A DNA stretch of 64,000 bases from Sediminibacterium ginsengisoli (GTDB lineage: Bacteria > Bacteroidota > Bacteroidia > Chitinophagales > Chitinophagaceae), in NCBI GenBank assembly GCA_945901845.1, contig CAMDLR010000002.1:62001-126000 (forward strand), written 5' to 3'. Below, in pieces: positions 56,020 to 64,000 of this stretch (positions are counted from its first letter, which is position 1; the number at the start of each line of letters is the position of its first letter). A program made the translations under genes and the position numbers. Under the pieces are notes generated by a model. That model had not been told where the DNA came from, did not search any database, and saw only the letters and a list, made by a program, of their open reading frames with translations.

Positions 56020-56607
56020 TTACATCGAGAATACCTCGGCTTGTTTGTTTAAAAATTCGTTTTCAATGAGTTCAGAAGCAGGTTCTACTGCTTCAAATTC
56101 TTTTAGTTTTTCGTGAAAGCCATTACTTGCTTTAATAATGGCAACGCGGGCGCTTCTTACAAATTCAATGAGGCCATACGGCGCTAATACGGCCAATAAC
56201 TTATCTGTTTCTTCACGGTGACCCGTTGTTTCAAAAATGGTGTAGTCTTTTCTAATCACTACAGCGCGGGCACCAAATTCGCGGAGTAGTCTTTCTACTT
56301 GTAATTTTTCGGCGACTTCATCGGTGGGTACTTTATAGAGTGCAAGTTCCTGCCACACAATTTCGTCACCGGTATTAAAGTATGCTTTAAGCACTTCAAC
56401 CTGACGTTCAATTTGTCTACACAGTTTGCGCACCACTTCTTCAAACTCATTGATGACAATGGTAAAACGGTGAATACCTTCTGCTTCGGAAGGAGAAACA
56501 TTTAAACTTTCGATATTAATTTTCCGACGAGAAAAAATAATAGCGATGCGGTTTAATAAACCCACTTGGTTTTCGGTGTAAACGGTGATGGTATATTCCT
56601 GTTTCAT
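56020..56607 (-). CDS. ilvN: Acetolactate synthase small (regulatory) subunit
   Basis: A 195-residue ACT-domain subunit (MKQEYTITVYTENQVGLLNRIAIIFSRRKINIESLNVSPSEAEG), which gives valine feedback to IlvB. The second half carries the C-terminal regulatory domain (ALYKVPTDEVAEKLQVERLLREFGARAVVI). It starts 5 nt after the ilvB stop. Confidence 0.94.
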   Translation of the reverse strand: MKQEYTITVYTENQVGLLNRIAIIFSRRKINIESLNVSPSEAEGIHRFTIVINEFEEVVRKLCRQIERQVEVLKAYFNTGDEIVWQELALYKVPTDEVAEKLQVERLLREFGARAVVIRKDYTIFETTGHREETDKLLAVLAPYGLIEFVRSARVAIIKASNGFHEKLKEFEAVEPASELIENEFLNKQAEVFSM

Positions 56608-56612
56608 AATTA

Positions 56613-58352
56613 TTATTTTAACCTAATTTCTGATACGCTACAACCTTGTGGTACCATTGGAAATACATTGTCTTCTTTGCCCACCATGACTTCTAATAAG
56701 TAAGAGTCTTTACAATCCAACATTTGTTGAAGTGCCTCTTTTAAATGTTGACGATCATCCACACTATTACCTTCGATACCATATGCTTTTACGAGCTGCA
56801 CATAATCGGGACTTTGTATATCTACAAATGAATAACGCTTGTCATGAAATAATTGCTGCCACTGGCGCACCATACCTAAAAAACGGTTGTTTAAAATGAG
56901 CATCTTAACAGCTACCTGCGCCTGCATAATGGTACCAAGTTCTTGCAGTGTCATTTGAAATCCACCATCTCCAATAATGGCAACTACTTCACGGTGCGGC
57001 GCACCAAATTTGGCGCCAATAGCTGCGGGTAATGCAAAGCCCATGGTACCAAGCCCACCAGAAGTAATATTACTTTTTGATTCATTGAATTTTGCATACC
57101 TACATGCAACCATTTGATGTTGTCCAACATCTGTTACAATGATGGCGTTGCCATTTGTTAGTTCATTTAACGCTTCCACCACTTCGCCCATGGTTATTTC
57201 ACCACTAGCAGGATGTAGCTCCTGATCAATAACAATTTCCTTTTCTTGTTTCGAATAACCATAAAATGTATTGAGCCAATCGGTGTGTTTTTTTTCATCA
57301 ACAAGTGCGGTTAACATTGGAAGCGTTTCTTTACAATCGCCCCAAACAGGTACTGTAGATTTTACATTCTTATCAATTTCAGCAGGATCAATATCAAGGT
57401 GGATGAGTTTGGCCTGCTTTGCATATTTGTCAAGCCTGCCAGTGACACGGTCATCAAAGCGCATACCAACTGCAATTAACACATCGCACTCGTTGGTTAA
57501 TACATTGGGGCCATAATTACCATGCATACCAAGCATGCCAACATTTTGTGGATGACTAGTCGGTAGTGCACTTAAACCAAGTATTGTCCATGCAGCAGGG
57601 AGTCCTGCTTTTTCTATAAAGGCTTTAAATTCTGCTTCAGCTCTTCCTAAAATAACACCTTGTCCAAAAATTACAAATGGCTTTTTGGCTTCATTAATAA
57701 GTGCAGCTGCTTCTTCGATATAAGACTTTCTTACAATTGGCTTGGGTCTATAACTACGAATATGATCGCATTTTGTATAGCCCGAATAACTAAATTTTTG
57801 TAGCTGTGCATTTTTTGCAATATCAATAAGTACCGGACCAGGCCTACCGGTGCTCGCAATAAAAAATGCTTTTGCTAATACTTGTGGTATTTCTGTGGCG
57901 TCTGTTACTTGATAATTCCATTTAGTAATAGGTGTTGTAATATTTATGATATCTGTTTCTTGAAATGCATCGGTACCTAGTAAATGTGCATATACTTGCC
58001 CTGTAATACAAACAAGGGGCGTACTATCAATGAGTGCATCCGCTAATCCCGTTACTAAATTAGTAGCCCCGGGCCCCGATGTAGCAAATACCACACCTGT
58101 TCTGCCGCTGCTTCTAGCATAGCCTTGACCCGCATGAATGCCTCCTTGCTCATGGCGCACTAATATATGCTTGAGCCGGTCGTGGTAATCATAGAGTGCA
58201 TCATAAATAGGCATAATGGCACCACCTGGATATCCAAAAATTGTATCCACCCCTTCTGCAATAAATGCCTCGAGTACCGCCTGCGATCCTGATATTTCTA
58301 TAGGATGTTCAGGTGTAGCTAAAGATGGTTTTGTTAATTCTGCTTGCATCAT
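56613..58352 (-). CDS. ilvB: Acetolactate synthase large (catalytic) subunit
   Basis: A 579-residue ThDP enzyme making acetolactate and acetohydroxybutyrate. PYR domain with FGYPGGAIMPIYDALYDY and the ThDP-activating Glu in LVRHEQGGIHAGQGYARSSG; central domain; PP domain with the GDGGFQM...NNRFLGMVRQWQ metal-ThDP motif. It starts 8 nt after the ilvD stop in the operon D-B-N-C-A. Confidence 0.96.
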   Translation of the reverse strand: MMQAELTKPSLATPEHPIEISGSQAVLEAFIAEGVDTIFGYPGGAIMPIYDALYDYHDRLKHILVRHEQGGIHAGQGYARSSGRTGVVFATSGPGATNLVTGLADALIDSTPLVCITGQVYAHLLGTDAFQETDIINITTPITKWNYQVTDATEIPQVLAKAFFIASTGRPGPVLIDIAKNAQLQKFSYSGYTKCDHIRSYRPKPIVRKSYIEEAAALINEAKKPFVIFGQGVILGRAEAEFKAFIEKAGLPAAWTILGLSALPTSHPQNVGMLGMHGNYGPNVLTNECDVLIAVGMRFDDRVTGRLDKYAKQAKLIHLDIDPAEIDKNVKSTVPVWGDCKETLPMLTALVDEKKHTDWLNTFYGYSKQEKEIVIDQELHPASGEITMGEVVEALNELTNGNAIIVTDVGQHQMVACRYAKFNESKSNITSGGLGTMGFALPAAIGAKFGAPHREVVAIIGDGGFQMTLQELGTIMQAQVAVKMLILNNRFLGMVRQWQQLFHDKRYSFVDIQSPDYVQLVKAYGIEGNSVDDRQHLKEALQQMLDCKDSYLLEVMVGKEDNVFPMVPQGCSVSEIRLK

Positions 58353-58360
58353 TTTAGTAT

Positions 58361-60052
58361 TTAAAGTTCATCTGTTACACAACCCTGCGAAGCGTCTTTT
58401 ACGCACTGCGCATATTTAAACAACAAACCCTTGGTTACATTTAGCTTGGGTGCTACCCATTTTGCGCGACGCGCAGCAATGGCGTCATCATCTACTTTTA
58501 ATGTCATTTTTTTAGTGGCAATATTTAATTCAATAAGATCATTGTCTTCCACGAGTGCAATTAAACCACCCACAAAAGCTTCCGGTGTAATGTGCCCTAC
58601 CACAAATCCGTGCGTACCCCCACTAAAACGGCCATCCGTAATAAGTGCTACCGATTTTCCCAAGCCCGCACCAATAATAGCAGAAGTAGGTTTTAGCATT
58701 TCAGGCATTCCTGGTGCACCCCTAGGGCCTACTTGTCTTATCACCACTACATCTCCGGATTTTATACGGCCCGAATGAATGCCTGCAATTAAGTCCTCTT
58801 CACCATCAAAAACGCGGGCTGGCCCTTCAAAGAGTTCACCTTCTTTACCACTAATTTTTGCAACAGAACCACCAGTTGCTAAATTGCCGTATAAAATTTG
58901 AAGGTGTCCTGTAGGTTTAATAGGATGCGAAAGCGGTTTGATTATTTTTTGTTCATCAAAATCTAAATCAGGAACAGACGCTAAATTTTGGGCCATTGTT
59001 TTTCCAGTAACGGTTAAACAATCGCCATGTAACAAACCTTGTTGTAATAAATATTTCATCACAGCAGGTACGCCACCATACTGATGTAAATCTTGCATCA
59101 AATATTTTCCACTCGGTTTAAAATCGGCAAGTACCGGTACCTGGTCACTAATGGTTTGAAAATCGTCTTGCGTAACTACCACACCCACACTTTTTGCCAT
59201 CGCAATAATATGTAGTACGGCGTTGGTACTTCCACCAAGTACCAAAATAATCGTAATCGCATTTTCAAATGCCTTACGCGTCATAATATCTGACGGCTTA
59301 ATATCTTTCTCCAATAAATGAAAAATTGCTTTTCCAGCTTCTACACATTCCTGCTTTTTTTCGGCACTTAATGCAGGATTAGAAGAAGAATAGGGAAGAC
59401 TCATACCTAGTGCTTCAATAGCTGAGGCCATGGTATTAGCAGTATACATACCACCGCATGCACCCGCCCCAGGACAAGCGTGTTGAATAATCCCTTTAAA
59501 GTCTGCTTCATCTAATTCGCCGGCTAATTTTTGACCAAGTGCTTCAAATGCAGAAACGATATTTAAATCTTGTCCTTTATAATGACCTGGCGCAATAGTA
59601 CCACCATACACCATAATAGAAGGTCTATTTAAACGACCCATCGCAATTAAGCTTCCTGGCATATTTTTATCACAACCCGGAATCGCAATAACGCCATCAT
59701 AATATTGTGCACCACACACGGCTTCAATAGAATCAGCAATAACATCTCTACTCACTAGTGAATAACGCATACCAGGTGTTCCATTACTCATACCATCACT
59801 TACGCCAATGGTATTAAAAATGAGGCCTACCATATTAGCATCCCACACTCCCTTTTTAACAATCGCCGCTAAATCATTCAGGTGCATGTTACAAGTGTTA
59901 CCGTCATACCCCATACTCGCAATACCTACTTGTGGTTTTGCTAAATCGGCATCTGTTAATCCAATACCGTAATACATGGCCTGCGCAGCTGGTTGCGTTG
60001 CGTCTTGGGTAAGTGTTTTACTATACTTATTTAATTCGATTGCCATATTCAT
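58361..60052 (-). CDS. ilvD: Dihydroxy-acid dehydratase
   Basis: A 563-residue Fe-S dehydratase converting dihydroxy acids to 2-keto acids for valine and isoleucine. Cluster cysteines lie in [16 protein letters not shown] and [16 protein letters not shown]; the C-terminal [20 protein letters not shown] is conserved. Two ATGs, at 60052 and 60046 (MAIELNKYS), are both possible. First complete gene of the operon. The upstream leader carries a truncated leuA. Confidence 0.96.
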   Translation of the reverse strand: MNMAIELNKYSKTLTQDATQPAAQAMYYGIGLTDADLAKPQVGIASMGYDGNTCNMHLNDLAAIVKKGVWDANMVGLIFNTIGVSDGMSNGTPGMRYSLVSRDVIADSIEAVCGAQYYDGVIAIPGCDKNMPGSLIAMGRLNRPSIMVYGGTIAPGHYKGQDLNIVSAFEALGQKLAGELDEADFKGIIQHACPGAGACGGMYTANTMASAIEALGMSLPYSSSNPALSAEKKQECVEAGKAIFHLLEKDIKPSDIMTRKAFENAITIILVLGGSTNAVLHIIAMAKSVGVVVTQDDFQTISDQVPVLADFKPSGKYLMQDLHQYGGVPAVMKYLLQQGLLHGDCLTVTGKTMAQNLASVPDLDFDEQKIIKPLSHPIKPTGHLQILYGNLATGGSVAKISGKEGELFEGPARVFDGEEDLIAGIHSGRIKSGDVVVIRQVGPRGAPGMPEMLKPTSAIIGAGLGKSVALITDGRFSGGTHGFVVGHITPEAFVGGLIALVEDNDLIELNIATKKMTLKVDDDAIAARRAKWVAPKLNVTKGLLFKYAQCVKDASQGCVTDEL

Positions 60053-60094
60053 TAATTTGTACGTATTAATTTTTGATACCCCAATTGTATTTTT

Positions 60095-60199
60095 TTACTC
60101 GCGGTGTCGTCCCAGTTTTTCTTTGGTATTTAGCTTACAACCAGGCACTTGCTCGCCGTCCCGAAGGGTTGTATCAAATATGTGTACTTGTTCAGCCAT
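60095..60199 (-). pseudogene. leuA: 5' remnant of 2-isopropylmalate synthase (leuA), 34 codons
   Basis: A short ORF, below the ORF-track cutoff, reads [20 protein letters not shown] and continues CKLNTKEKL before running off the family pattern into GRHRE and a stop. The first 29 residues are the start of 2-isopropylmalate synthase, including the metal-binding Asp in DTTLRDGEQ. The ~500 residues of the enzyme that should follow are absent; ilvD begins 43 nt later on the same strand. It is too long and too faithful to be chance. It may be a degraded gene, a captured leu promoter region with its first codons, or a leader peptide. It is not rich in Leu, Ile or Val codons, so a classical attenuator is unlikely. 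Confidence 0.8.
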
Positions 60200-60333
60200 G
60201 AAAAGTCTTTTCCGAATTTACCATTACTTAAATGGCCAAAAAGTGCAAAATTGGGCTTATTTTACATTGTATAAGAAGCATTAAATGATATTAAGTAATT
60301 GATTTTCAAATACTTAATAGACCCCTAATTACC

Positions 60334-61881
60334 ATGCCCAACAGGAGTACCGATACGTTATTTCAGCTGATTCAGTCGTTAGAACGCGCCGAAAAGCGTC
60401 ATTTTAAGCTGTTTATGAAAACCGATGCGGTTACTGGTGACCTTAAAGTGGTACAACTCTTTGATGCCCTCGAAAAAATGACCCATTACGACGAAGAGGT
60501 CCTTCTACAAAAAAACGATTTCATCCAAAAAAGCCAGCTTTCCAACCTAAAAGCCAGGCTATACCAAGAAGTACTTGCCAGCTTACGGGATCTTAAAAAA
60601 GACAGCAATATAGATTTACAATTACACGAGCAGTTAGATTTTGCACGTGTACTTTACAATAAGGGCCTCTATTTACAAAGCCTTAAAATATTAGATAAAG
60701 TAAAAGAGCTTGCGAAAGTAAACAACCAAGTTACCTATATATTACAAGTACTTTTTTTAGAAGAGAAAATTGAAGCCCTGCACATTACTAGAAGTATGCA
60801 GGACAGAGCCGATTTATTAACCAGCGAAGTTGATGATGTAAATTTAAAATTGGTTAGCATTGGAAAATTATCAAATATCTCGCTGCAACTTTATAGCTGG
60901 TATATAAAAAATGGGCACGCACGAAATCAAAATGACAAAGCTGCCATAGATATTTTATTCGATCCAGCATTAATGGATGCGGCTAAAGATTGTGAAGGAT
61001 TTTATGAAAAGCTATACAAATACCAGTGTTACTGCTGGTATGCCTTTATTTTACAAGACTTTTTACTCTATTATAGGTACTGTCAAAAATGGGTGGATTT
61101 ATTTGAGACTGAACCAAAAATGATTGAAATTGAAACGGCGCATTATATCAAAGGGATGCACAATTTAATGAGTGCCCACTTTGATTTACGCAACTACCAT
61201 AAATTTAATGATACCATTTGTAGGTTTGAAGCCTTTACACAAACGCCTACGGTACTAGAAAATCAAAACAACAAAATACAAACATTTGTATACCTCAACC
61301 TATCAAAAATTAATCGCCATTTCATGGAAGGTACTTTTGAAGCAGGTATTGCAAGTATTCCATCCATAGAAGAAAAATTATCGGAGTATGAACTCTATTT
61401 AGACAGACACCGTGTGCTTGTATTTTATTACAAATTCGCATCCTTACATTTTGGCGCAGGCAATTATAGCATGAGTATCGACTACTTAAATAAAGTCATC
61501 GATTTAAAAGGTGATTTAAGAACCGATTTACGCTGTTATGCCAGACTATTACATCTTATTGCACATTACGAACTCGGAAACTTTGAAATTTTAGAACACT
61601 TATTAAAATCAGTAACCAGGTTTATGGCTAAAATGGAAAACTTGGGTCTTGCCGAAACCGAAATTTTTAGTTTCTTAAAACGCGCCTTCAGATTACAGCC
61701 AGATGCACTTAAACCTGCTTTTATAAAACTGTTGGAAAACCTTAAAGCAATAGAAAAAGACAAACTAGCTTCTCGTGCATTCATGTACCTCGACGTCATT
61801 TCTTGGTTAGAAAGCAAAATAGAAGGAAAAGAAGTGCAAGATATCATCAGAGATAAATACCTTAGATCTATTAAAGAATAA
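60334..61881 (+). CDS. Cytoplasmic alpha-helical repeat protein, unknown
   Basis: A 515-residue protein with no signal peptide, built of helix pairs of TPR-like spacing (LDFARVLYNKGLYLQSLKILDKVKELAKVNN; FASLHFGAGNYSMSIDYLNKVIDLKGDLR). The N-terminus (LFQLIQSLERAEKRHFKLFM) is the most distinctive part. I recognise it only as a type often seen in Chitinophaga-like genomes, with no known function. It is followed at 3 nt by the amidohydrolase gene, so the two are co-transcribed, and is divergent from the ilv leader. Confidence 0.7.
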   Translation: MPNRSTDTLFQLIQSLERAEKRHFKLFMKTDAVTGDLKVVQLFDALEKMTHYDEEVLLQKNDFIQKSQLSNLKARLYQEVLASLRDLKKDSNIDLQLHEQLDFARVLYNKGLYLQSLKILDKVKELAKVNNQVTYILQVLFLEEKIEALHITRSMQDRADLLTSEVDDVNLKLVSIGKLSNISLQLYSWYIKNGHARNQNDKAAIDILFDPALMDAAKDCEGFYEKLYKYQCYCWYAFILQDFLLYYRYCQKWVDLFETEPKMIEIETAHYIKGMHNLMSAHFDLRNYHKFNDTICRFEAFTQTPTVLENQNNKIQTFVYLNLSKINRHFMEGTFEAGIASIPSIEEKLSEYELYLDRHRVLVFYYKFASLHFGAGNYSMSIDYLNKVIDLKGDLRTDLRCYARLLHLIAHYELGNFEILEHLLKSVTRFMAKMENLGLAETEIFSFLKRAFRLQPDALKPAFIKLLENLKAIEKDKLASRAFMYLDVISWLESKIEGKEVQDIIRDKYLRSIKE

Positions 61882-61884
61882 ATT

Positions 61885-63468
61885 ATGCTTAAAAAATTAA
61901 TGAGCAGCATCCTACTCGTACAAATTTGTTTTGTAGTGGGTGCCCAAATTACAAAAGCGCCACTTGTTAAAGAAGGCGATGGTCCTTACACGCAACTAAT
62001 TATTAGAGGTGTCACACTTATCAATGGTACCGGCGCCCCGCCATTTGGTCCAGTAGATATTGTGATTGAAAAAAATAGAATTGTAAAAATTCAGAACGTT
62101 GGTAGCCCAAGCTTACCCATCAATGCTGCGCGCAGACCTGTCTTAAAAGAAGGTGGTAAAGAAATTAATTGCGATGGTATGTATGCGATGCCAGGTCTTA
62201 TTGATATGCATGGCCATATTGGCGGAAAAGAACAAGGCACTCCGGCAGAATATGTTTTTAAATTGTGGATGGCACATGGTATCACCACTATTAGAGACCC
62301 ATCGGCGGGTAATGGTCTTTCGTGGGTATTAGAACATAAAATAAAATCTTTAGAAAACACCATTACTGCACCACGCATATTTGCTTACACAGCGTTTGGA
62401 CAGGGAAGTAAAACACCTATTACGAATGCAGAAGAAGCCAGAACCTGGGTAAGAGAAAATGCAAAAAATGGTGCGGATGGTATTAAATTTTTTGGTGCAC
62501 CTCCACAAGTAATGGACGCTGCTATCAGAGAAAATAAAGCATTAGGACTCCGATCTACCTGTCACCACGCACAAGTCGATGTAGCAAGATGGAATGTTGT
62601 TAATTCTGCTAAAGCTGGAATGACGAGCATGGAGCACTGGTACGGTTTACCAGAAGCTTTATTTGAAGATAAAACCATTCAAAATTTTCCTGCGGATTAC
62701 AATTACAACAACGAAGAACACCGTTTTGAAGAAGCGGGAAAGTTATGGAAGCAAGCGGCCGCGCCATATACACCACACTGGAATAAAGTAATGAATGATT
62801 TATTAGCTGTAGATTTTACATTAGATCCTACTTTTAATATTTATGATGCGAACCGTGATTTACACCGTGCCCGCAGAGCCGAGTGGCATGAAAATTATAC
62901 GCTTCCATCACTTTGGAAATTTTATGAACCTTCTTTTCAATCACATGGTTCTTATTGGGTTAATTGGGGAACTGAACAAGAAGTAGAATGGAAAAATAAT
63001 TATAGACTATGGATGACTTTTGTAAATGAATACAAAAACAGAGGTGGCCGTGTAACTGCTGGATCTGACAATGGATTTATTTATGAAACCTATGGCTTTG
63101 GTTATATTAGAGAATTAGAACTACTTCGTGAAGCTGGATTTCATCCACTAGAAGTAATCAGATCTGCCACCTTATATGGAGCACAAGCACTGGGTCAAGA
63201 AAAAGATTTAGGAAGTGTAGAGGTAGGTAAGTTAGCAGACATTGTGATTTTGAATGCCAACCCACTTAAAAATTTGCAAGTACTTTACGGAACCGGTGCT
63301 GTGCATTTAACACCTGACAATAAAATTACAAGAATTGGAGGCGTGCAATACACTGTTAAAGACGGTATTGTATATGACGCTAAAAAATTACTACGTGATG
63401 TAAAAAATATGGTTGACGTAGAAAAGAAAAAAACAAACTGGCAGTTAAAACAACCAGGCGTAGAATAA
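61885..63468 (+). CDS. Exported amidohydrolase-family enzyme
   Basis: A 527-residue metal-dependent hydrolase with a signal peptide (MLKKLMSSILLVQICFVVGAQ). The N-terminal beta domain leads to the metal motif LIDMHGHIGG (His109, His111). Further ligands probably lie in STCHHAQVD and SMEHWYG, and the Asp in TAGSDNGF. It ends with the typical LGSVEVGKLADIVILNANPL strand. Subtype (imidazolonepropionase-like, dipeptidase or other) is not clear. Overlaps no gene; 3 nt after the helical-repeat gene. Confidence 0.88.
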   Translation: MLKKLMSSILLVQICFVVGAQITKAPLVKEGDGPYTQLIIRGVTLINGTGAPPFGPVDIVIEKNRIVKIQNVGSPSLPINAARRPVLKEGGKEINCDGMYAMPGLIDMHGHIGGKEQGTPAEYVFKLWMAHGITTIRDPSAGNGLSWVLEHKIKSLENTITAPRIFAYTAFGQGSKTPITNAEEARTWVRENAKNGADGIKFFGAPPQVMDAAIRENKALGLRSTCHHAQVDVARWNVVNSAKAGMTSMEHWYGLPEALFEDKTIQNFPADYNYNNEEHRFEEAGKLWKQAAAPYTPHWNKVMNDLLAVDFTLDPTFNIYDANRDLHRARRAEWHENYTLPSLWKFYEPSFQSHGSYWVNWGTEQEVEWKNNYRLWMTFVNEYKNRGGRVTAGSDNGFIYETYGFGYIRELELLREAGFHPLEVIRSATLYGAQALGQEKDLGSVEVGKLADIVILNANPLKNLQVLYGTGAVHLTPDNKITRIGGVQYTVKDGIVYDAKKLLRDVKNMVDVEKKKTNWQLKQPGVE

Positions 63469-63478
63469 AATAGATTGG

Positions 63479-63533
63479 AGCAGCTATTGAAAGCCTGCCG
63501 TTTTATTCGGCATAAATACTTTCAATAGCTGCT
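63479..63533. terminator. Long stem-loop between convergent genes, one arm coding
   Basis: AGCAGCTATTGAAAG (63479-63493) and its exact complement (63519-63533) make a 15-bp stem. Inside is a second small stem, TGCCG-TTTTATT-CGGCA (63496-63512). The right arm is the last codons of the acyl-CoA synthetase gene. No strong T tract follows, so terminator function is likely but not certain. Confidence 0.6.
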
Positions 63534-64000
63534 TTACAATTTTCCATCACCACTTTTCGCTTAAGGCTTAATTTAGGCGTCATTTCTCCAGACTCTACCG
63601 TCCATTCTTTATCCAGTAACGCAAACTTTTTAACCTGCTCTACGTGGTTAAAAAAAGTATTGTATTCGGCTATAACACTGTTGTATAGTTCAATGACTAC
63701 CGGATGTGCAACAGCAGCTGCGTTTGAAGTGTAGGCAATGCCCTCTTCTTCCATCCAGCTTTTTAGCGTTCCAAAAGAAGGTACAATAAGTGCCCCTACA
63801 AATTTACGATCGGCACCTACCACCATAAACTGCTCAATAAACTGGCTTTCTTTACATTTGTTTTCGATGGGTTGCGGTGCAACATATTTCCCACCACTGG
63901 TTTTAAATAATTCTTTTTTGCGATCGGTAATTTTTAAGAAAATATCGTTTTCAAAAACACCTATATCGCCGGTATGCAGCCATCCATTTATCACGGCTTC
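63503..64000 (-). CDS. AMP-forming long-chain acyl-CoA synthetase, C-terminal part (5' end outside window)
   Basis: The frame is open to the window edge; the M in the track (63994) is an internal GTG reading Val. The visible 165 residues hold the hinge motif GWLHTGDIGVFENDIFLKITDRKKELFKTSGGKYVAPQPIEN, with the adenylation Asp and Arg and the late catalytic Lys region, followed by QFMVVGADRKFVGALIVP. These are the C-terminal features of FadD15-type acyl-CoA synthetases, which activate fatty acids to acyl-CoA. Chain-length preference cannot be read from this part. Confidence 0.9.
   Translation of the reverse strand, partial: EAVINGWLHTGDIGVFENDIFLKITDRKKELFKTSGGKYVAPQPIENKCKESQFIEQFMVVGADRKFVGALIVPSFGTLKSWMEEEGIAYTSNAAAVAHPVVIELYNSVIAEYNTFFNHVEQVKKFALLDKEWTVESGEMTPKLSLKRKVVMENCKAAIESIYAE

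Noticed and set aside
59976-60284. Plus-strand 102-residue ORF across the ilvD start
   Set aside because: Antisense to ilvD and to the leuA remnant, with low-complexity composition and no motif.
60053-60333. T-box or amino-acid attenuator for the ilv operon
   Set aside because: No T-box sequence or terminator hairpin is visible, and the leader ORF is not enriched in branched-chain codons.

Overview
The window comes from a Bacteroidetes chromosome, probably Chitinophagaceae-like (inference). The evidence is alternative complex III genes, paired SusC/SusD systems, a type IX secretion sorting domain, HmuY, and promoters of the Bacteroidetes form (TTTG, about 19-21 nt, TAnnTTTG). The DNA is AT-rich with short intergenic gaps. 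I see no insertion sequence, integrase, CRISPR array or rRNA.

Layout. 1-2.6 kb: start of the alternative complex III operon (actA, partial actB, minus strand). 2.7-4.8 kb: a membrane-domain/PurN fusion, a GNAT acetyltransferase and a membrane TPR protein. 4.9-8.5 kb: tRNA-Arg(CCT) with its own promoter and terminator, a hairpin and tandem-repeat patch, then orphan membrane or secreted proteins, a five-fold 19-residue repeat protein and a WYL regulator. 8.5-12.9 kb: a lipoprotein, an SGNH esterase, and a TonB receptor/thioredoxin-like pair. 12.9-17.6 kb: GH125 and GH3 enzymes and a DUF1684 protein.

17.6-37.2 kb: two polysaccharide utilisation loci on the minus strand. The first (GH13, SusC, SusD, SusE, SusF) looks starch-directed. 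The second (SusC, SusD, a three-domain surface protein, a PKD lipoprotein, two GH16 enzymes) looks directed at a beta-1,3-glucan such as laminarin. A divergent propeller/Y_Y_Y/LuxR-type regulator (37.4-40.2 kb) faces the second locus across an intergenic region carrying helically spaced repeats. A sulfatase and an HmuR/HmuY-like heme-uptake pair follow.

44.8-52.8 kb: a CBM9-like protein diverges from a four-gene plus-strand operon of planctomycete-type proteins: PSD1 haem protein, DUF1501 protein, Tat-exported beta-propeller, and a DUF2231/haem/LRR membrane protein. It is the least understood system in the window. 52.9-53.7 kb: a polysaccharide deacetylase. 53.7-60.1 kb: a complete isoleucine/valine operon (ilvD-B-N-C-A). 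Just upstream of it is a 34-codon remnant of the 5' end of leuA, too short for the ORF track. 60.3-64 kb: a helical-repeat protein, an exported amidohydrolase and the 3' end of an acyl-CoA synthetase whose last codons form one arm of a long inverted repeat.

Several ORF-track starts are non-ATG or overlap promoter elements; I moved them where the sequence supports it and say so in each entry.
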